A stretch of DNA of 64,000 nucleotides, from assembly GCA_034770075.1 (NCBI GenBank), contig CM068388.1, positions 20,641,206-20,705,205 of the forward strand, in the 5' to 3' direction. This document shows positions 58,604 through 64,000 of this stretch, one piece after another. Each line of letters starts with the position of its first letter. The stretch's first letter is position 1. Both the position numbers and the translations under genes were made by a program. The notes beneath the pieces are model-generated. The model was not told the origin of the DNA and did no database searches. It saw only the letters and a program-made list of their open reading frames with translations. Source of the stretch: Aralia elata. Lineage: Eukaryota > Streptophyta > Magnoliopsida > Apiales > Araliaceae.

Positions 58604-60259
58604 GTGAAAATAGACAACATTTTAGCATACATTCATTTAATTAATTACCAAAATAAATTAGGTCTTTATTTTAAATTGGTATTTCTCACTTTTTCATCAA
58701 ACTATATTACCCTCAATATATAGTTCAACAAATGTAATTAAAGATTTGCTAATGAGAATAAGGATCCCATTTCAAATGTATATAGCCTTGTATGACACAA
58801 CAAACTATATATAAATAAATAGGTAGACAACTATTGTCAATTACATTACTATGTAACTCCTTGTATTTTGCCTCTTAGATTATTTTGATCAAGTGTGATA
58901 CATCCGAATCAAAATTATCCAAGTTAAGTCCAACCTAGCACTTCCATATATTCGAAAGAAAAACACTGTCCTTGTGTGACACAACAAAACAACATCGTTC
59001 AGTCTATGTATAAGCATCAAATGTGATAAAGCAACATCTTAAATATTTAATACTTGCCTTGTGTGACACAACAAACTCATATTAAATATTTAATACTTTA
59101 CCGCTTTACCATGCTAGAAGGCGACGTTCGATATTCCAAATATCTTTGAACGCTTAAGACTTAATATAATTTCTTTGAGGGGTTTGTTATTATTAGTCTC
59201 ATCTTGTTTAGCGTGCATGCACATATATATATAAAATACGCGTCATATTATTTAACATGCGAAGCATGTTGTATAATATATAATATATATAGTAAACATG
59301 CACATATAGAATACTATATTCTACCTGGATTGATTATGGACTTTTATTCTAGTTTGGTTCACTAGAGCCACCAAGTGAACCAAAAGGTCAAACCTAAGGT
59401 GCAAGAATTAAATTTAAATATTACTATTACATTTAAACCCGGGCTCCATTACAAATAGGTCTTCAAGCGCTCCTTGCTCCTTTGTCTCCACTTCTTCAAA
59501 ATTAATTCTAACTAGTCCTATTACAAAAACTATTTACAATAAATAGAAACCTTGATCAGCAGTCAAGGGGAAGTACATAGGAGGGAGATAGAATTTACAT
59601 TAAGAAAAAAATTAGAGAAGATGAGGTACACAAACCCCATTTATAAAAAAAACCCATACATTCAAGCATCCATTAAAATAAATCCAATCACATATTGGTC
59701 AATAGTCCATAATCAATCTCTATTTATTATCATACATATCTCTATATGTATCAATAAATAACATTCATCCTATGAATAATAAAACCATTCCATATATGCA
59801 TTGATATCAATTAATGGGCAAAAGTTTTGCTAATATTTAGTTTTGAAACAAAATAAACTCTTCTATTTTAATCAAAAACCAAATCCAAATTAAACTCCTT
59901 TAATTTTAGCAATCTGAAATCCTATTCTAGATAAAATAAACATCTTTATTTTAAACTTTTATCAATTAAATAAACCATTTATGTTAATTGAGAAAAACAA
60001 AAAAATTTCAAAGTCTGCACACCGGCGCGACCGCGCTCCAAATTAAACTAGGAGCGGCGCGGCCGCGCTGCACCCCCAGAAATGTTTACTGGTTTAGGGC
60101 GCGACCGCATTACAGAATGAACTGGAAGCGACGCCGCCGCGCCGCGCCGCAGATTCAGAAAATTTTTTCCAGCCCAAAAATCCGATCGTATCGCATATCA
60201 ATTCATACATGGAATCATCAAAATCAATAATTAACACAAGGATTAAGCATGGATTCAAC
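58604..60259 (-). other. Leader of the Angela-like element
   Basis: About 1.65 kb without a reading frame. It contains three near copies of GCCTTGTGTGACACAACAA (about 58785, 58969 and 59056, plus strand), an AT-rich hairpin-prone stretch near 59220-59310, and a GC-rich island (60020-60160). The usual TGGTATCAGAGC primer site is not found next to the LTR at 60260. Confidence 0.7.
60020..60160. repeat. GC-rich island in the Angela-like leader
   Basis: CGGCGCGACCGCGCTCC, GCGGCGCGGCCGCGC and CGCCGCGCCGCGCCGC variants within an otherwise AT-rich leader. Confidence 0.8.
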
Positions 60260-62077
60260 TCTTCGGTTTGTATATAACGCAAGCATGTAATCAAATTACA
60301 CAAATAAAGTGAAAGCGTGATAAAACGGATTTTAAAATTTTAATACAAACCATCACCATGATCTATCATTGTGTTCAATTATCAATTAAACGAAAGAAAA
60401 AGAATAAGAATTATACACTCGTAGATCAAAGCTTCCTCGGGTACAAGTTCAACTCCTAGTCCTTCGTGTTCTCCTCGAATTCTACCGATGAGATTCCTTC
60501 CTTTGATCAACGTTAGCCACCCAAGTGTTTGGCCTCTAGAGGTGATCCACCAAGGAAGAATAGGTATTCAAGAAGTTGGGTATTGGCAAAACCCTAGTTT
60601 CTATCTCTATAGAAATTGCAAGTACCCTCCACAATCTAATGCAAGAGTGTGTAATCCTAATCTATGATAAGACTCCTCTTATTTATAGATGTAGGAAAAC
60701 CCTTCCCTAAACTATTTAGGATTAGGGTTTCAATTATAATTAAACTCCTTTAATTAATTATGCTCCAAATCCAATTAGGAATTCATAGGAGAGTACTTCT
60801 ATTAATTAATTCTCAATTCCTATTAGGAATTAAATAATAGTAATAGTAATAATAATAATAAAACTCCTCTTATTAATTTATATTTAATATTTTCAAAATA
60901 TTAAATAATAAATATTAAGCTATTTAATTTATTCTATCTCCATAGACTAAATTAAATACACTTAACTTATTATTACAATTATGTCATTTACTTCTTAAAT
61001 AAATATTTTTCTTTTTGCGGTATGACCCTTTAGGTTCTCCATATTAAACCGATTGTGAATAAATCAATTAGAACAATTCTAATCTTATTTAAATAAATAA
61101 ATTAAACTATTTAATTCATTTAAATAAATAATATTTATTCTACAATAAGGGTAAGCCCCCTTAGCGTTCAATGACTTTCCAGATAATATAGATTTCAACA
61201 TTAATCACAAAGAACCTTTCAGTGCATAGTTACCGTACAATTCAGTCCTTCTACCATACAATGTCCCAATTAAATATAAGACATGGATTTACTGTCAAGT
61301 TTTATTTTATTTAATTATATGTATTTCGATTCCCAAATGCACAACTCTAAATAATGCAAATTAGAAACTCCTTTCTAATTTCATTCTGCCTTGGCCAAGG
61401 ACTACTGAGTTGTCATTTATCGAATCACATAGGACATTCACATCTTTTACTAGACGTAGTAGATTCTTTGTTAATCATTCACCTATCTCCATGTATAACT
61501 TATTATACCCAATCATACCCTTTGTTATACCCTAAAGGTTTTAAGGGACATGTCAAAGTATAACTCATCATACACAAGATACTATGATGATCTCAAGTCC
61601 AAGGATCACTTGTACTACTATCACTAGAGGAATTCCTATTGACAGACGAGTAAAACTCCATTAGGTATTCCTTAGCGAGCCACGTTCAGTGAACTTATTC
61701 TCCAATAAGCACCTACATACTTGCTTTAGTGTCTCCACACAAATGATTATGAGATCAATCATCCTCTTCTTAAGAGCAAGCAACGTATATACTAATCTAT
61801 CCGGATTCACTAATCCCTTTTTTTAGTAATCCAACGATTATGAACGATTTTAGTTTGTGAGCTATCTAGAATTTAGATCTCATTAGTATGATCACCATCA
61901 TGATTCTAAAAGCATTGCTCAAAACTATAGGTTTATCACATTTAATATAACAACACTATGTAGATAATATAAAATGCCTTTTAAGAAAATCAACTATTTT
62001 ATTAATAAATGAATAAGATTACAAAGTATATGCTACATCATATCAAATATGATTGGCTTGTGTGCATACTACTTTCA
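60260..62077 (-). repeat. 5' LTR of the Angela-like element
   Basis: On the minus strand from TGAAAGTAGTATGC (62077) to CAAACCGAAGA (60260). The terminal CA has become GA compared with the 3' LTR. Confidence 0.92.
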
Positions 62078-62082
62078 TCAAC

Positions 62083-62824
62083 CACCATCATGAAAACTCC
62101 TATGGCACCTGCAACTAATCTTGATAAATAAGAAAAAGGTAAAAATATTGATATTACTCAATACAGAGGTATGATAGGCTCTTTCCTATACTTAACTACT
62201 AGTAGACCAGATATCATGTTTGTTACTCGTATTTGTGCTAGATTTCAAGCTAATTCTAAGGAATCACATTTAATGGCTGTAAAAAGAATTTTCAAGTATC
62301 TTAAGGGCAGTCCTAACTTGGGACTTTGGTATCCCAAAGAATCACCCTTTGATCTAATAGGATACTCAGATGCTGTCTACGCAGGTTACAAAATTGATAG
62401 AAAAAGCACAAGTGGAACATGTCAATTGCTTGGAAATAGACTTGTCTCTTGGTTTAGTAAAAAATAAAACTCAATATCAACCTCAACTGCAGAAGCTGAA
62501 TACATTGCTACAGGTAGTTATTGTGCACAAATCTTATGGATGAAAAATCAGCTAGCTGACTATGGGTTTGAATTTAAGTCTATTCTAGTTCATTGTGATA
62601 ATACTAGTGTTATTACTATAACTCATAATCCTGTCATGTACTCTAGAACTAAGCATATAGATATAAGATATCATTTCATTAGAGATCATGTGCAAAATGG
62701 TAATATTTTATTAAGTTATATTCCAACTGAAAATCAGCTTGTTGATGTCTTTATAAAACCATTGGATGAATCAAGGTTCAACATGCTGATAAGTGAATTA
62801 GGAATGCTAAATTTACATTCTTGA
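62083..62824 (+). pseudogene. RT 3' end and RNase H of the SIRE-like element
   Basis: Continues the host pol after the Angela-like insertion: MKTPMAPATNLDK, a TAA, then YRGMIGSFLYLTTSRPDIMF and VKRIFKYLKGSPNLGLWYP. RNase H motifs GYSDAVYAGYKIDRKSTSG, a TAA at 62464-62466, then STAEAEYIATGSYCAQILWMK, HCDNTSVI and RTKHIDIRYHFIRDHV are present in one frame, ending at the stop 62822-62824 after NQLVDVFIKPLD. The family sequence is ADIFTKPL, so this end is only mildly worn. RNase H removes RNA from the cDNA hybrid. Confidence 0.9.
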
Positions 62825-63198
62825 TACTCTGTGTTGGAACCTATTAACTCTGTAGAATGAAAGCCATAAAATGAACAAGATACAGAAGAATTCGTAGAGT
62901 AAAGCCAGTTCATAGAGTGGAACTGAAACCATTGAGAGGACAAGTGTTCGTAGAGTTAAATAACTCAAGGAGGAATCACAGAGCTCAGGGGGAACTAAGG
63001 GCAAAACGGTCTTATCCTTCTGAATAAAAGACGTGCCTTCCTTCAGAGTCAAACATGTGTCCCACTCAGCGAATAAAGAGGGAAGTTTTAAAATTTATTC
63101 ATAACTGTTCATTTGCGGTTATCTGATTTCAAATTTTAAAAGTCTCTCACTAAAACCCTAGCCCTAGATTTCAAGTTCAGTCGAATACTCAGACAATC
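62825..63198 (+). other. Spacer between pol and the post-pol ORF
   Basis: Carries CGTAGAGT at 62893 and 62949 and worn copies between. Near 63152 it has AAAACCCTAGCCCTAG, like telo-box sequence of plant 5' leaders. Confidence 0.6.
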
Positions 63199-63924
63199 TT
63201 GTTTTTGTTCAGTAGATGCCATCAAACAAATGTCCCCTCTCCAGTTATCCCAGACAACGAGCTAGATTTCAAATATTTCTCCAACGCTGAGAGGCAATTT
63301 CAGAAAATCATTTCTCTTCTGAAGTGTGCTGGACTTCAGGAGGCTCTCGAGACCAAAATAAGGATTTATTCAAAATTGGTGAGGGAGTTCTACACCAATG
63401 GAGTCTACGCTGATGGTATTTTGTCCACCAAAGTCAAAGGCACATCTATTCAACTCAGTTTGTCAGAGGTAAACCTAGCCCTAGGTTTTAAAACTGAAGG
63501 CTTCACCTCTCTAAGCTGCATCGATAGAGCAGTAGGGCTAAAGCGAATGCACCACAAGGATAACCCTGAGTTAAGAGGTTTAAAGAAGAAGGAGTTTCCT
63601 CAAAAGTACGAATTTCTTGTTGATATTATGGGAAAATGCATCCTTTGCAAAGATACTACTCATGACTCTGTCAGTGAACTCTAACTAAAAATCATGACAA
63701 CAATAGTCTTCAGGACTGACATCAATTTTGGAGCCTTGTTGATGGAATAGATTGGCAATCGAGTTCAAAGTGCTGAGAAATCTAAGGGTAGTGGAAAAAT
63801 ATTCTATGAAAGGTTCATAAGCTTCCTTCTGCAATTAACACTAGGTGATAAAATTGGGGATAATGAAGGTGAAGTCCTCAACGCCAACAAAAGGATCACA
63901 AAGAAGTTATTTGAATTATTATGA
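63199..63924 (+). pseudogene. Post-pol (env-like position) ORF of the SIRE-like element
   Basis: A frame of about 242 codons with stops at 63682-63684 (TAA) and about 63748 (TAG), ending at TGA 63922-63924; no ATG opens this frame. The protein has NAERQFQKIISLLKCAGLQ, IYSKLVREFYTNGVYADG and STKVKGTSIQLSLSEVNLALGF, the pattern of the 'putative plant transposon protein' domain often found downstream of pol in SIRE/Maximus elements; the segment after the first stop (FYERFISFLLQLTLGD) continues that domain. In SIRE this place is called env-like, but no signal peptide, membrane segment or cleavage site is visible in this part. Function unknown. An ATG at 63215 is in another frame, suggesting a small indel near the start. 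Confidence 0.7.
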
Positions 63925-64000
63925 AGGTCTATTTGCTTATATTGTGTTTGCATGCTAGTAGTGTGTTATGTTTCTTATAGTATTGGACATGAACCTATTT

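Larger units (their letters stand above)
48392..62082 (-). mobile_element. Angela-like Copia element (48397-62077) with TSD TCAAC, itself interrupted
   Basis: LTRs 48397-50215 and 60260-62077 (about 1,819 bp each, a few percent diverged by eye). TCAAC flanks both sides (48392-48396 and 62078-62082) inside the RT gene of the SIRE-like host, whose coding resumes on the far side. On the minus strand: 5' LTR, 1.65-kb leader, gag start, gypsy insertion 53606-58026, remaining gag-pol, polypurine tract, 3' LTR. Without the nested insertion the element is about 9.26 kb. Confidence 0.93.

Noticed and set aside
63199..63924. Calling the post-pol ORF a true envelope gene
   Set aside because: No signal peptide, membrane segment or cleavage site is visible; only its position after pol is env-like.

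Overview
The window looks like a transposable-element block from a large flowering-plant (probably eudicot) nuclear genome. It is AT-rich. Every long reading frame I can interpret belongs to an LTR retrotransposon, target-site duplications (TSDs) flank nested insertions, and AT and TTA microsatellites are frequent. I see no host gene, rRNA, free tRNA gene or CRISPR array. Lineage names below come from domain and motif recognition, not from a search.

Region by region. (1) 1-7903: a minus-strand Tekay/Del-like Ty3/gypsy chromovirus (C1). Its 3' LTR runs off the left edge and its 5' LTR is 4717-7903. Only the PBS leader and the chromodomain tail remain inside. A 2.8-kb foreign LTR sits at the place where gag-pol was deleted. 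The 5' LTR carries a 1.7-kb insertion that contains a tRNA-derived SINE. (2) 7904-15656: the 5' end of a plus-strand gypsy element (G1): LTR, PBS, an acidic pre-gag ORF and a nonsense-riddled gag. It is interrupted by two solo LTRs with perfect TSDs (8039-11434, TSD GCCGC; 13210-14067, TSD CTGAG). (3) 15657-42425: two diverged copies (A and B) of a roughly 4.6-kb segment, each holding a TRIM and the head of an Angela-like LTR. Copy A is split by a complete 10,980-bp non-autonomous minus-strand LTR element (19430-30409, TSD TTGTG). That element in turn contains the 5' half of another gypsy element (G2, 21556-27157). Copy B is split by a complete 5,709-bp Copia element (33717-39425, TSD CTTTG) whose two LTRs are identical. 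(4) 41021-42665: an Angela-like LTR with PBS. (5) About 42700 to 64000: a degraded plus-strand SIRE/Maximus-like Copia element with a post-pol ORF. It is split at 48397-62077 by a minus-strand Angela-like Copia element (TSD TCAAC), whose own gag is split by a 4.4-kb gypsy LTR-type insertion (53606-58026, TSD TAAGT).

Relative order of events: the SIRE-like element and the A/B duplication are old. The Angela-like element entered the SIRE-like element, and a gypsy LTR then entered the Angela-like element. The non-autonomous element is young (7 differences seen between its 1,165-bp LTRs), and the Copia element in copy B is the youngest.

Most unusual observations: an octamer (CGTAGAGT) scattered through the SIRE-like element and read in different frames; GC-rich short-period islands of unrelated sequence at corresponding places in several gypsy LTRs; a Copia element with identical LTRs but several in-frame stops; a duplicated polypurine-tract module in the non-autonomous element; and two deletion junctions that suggest ectopic recombination.
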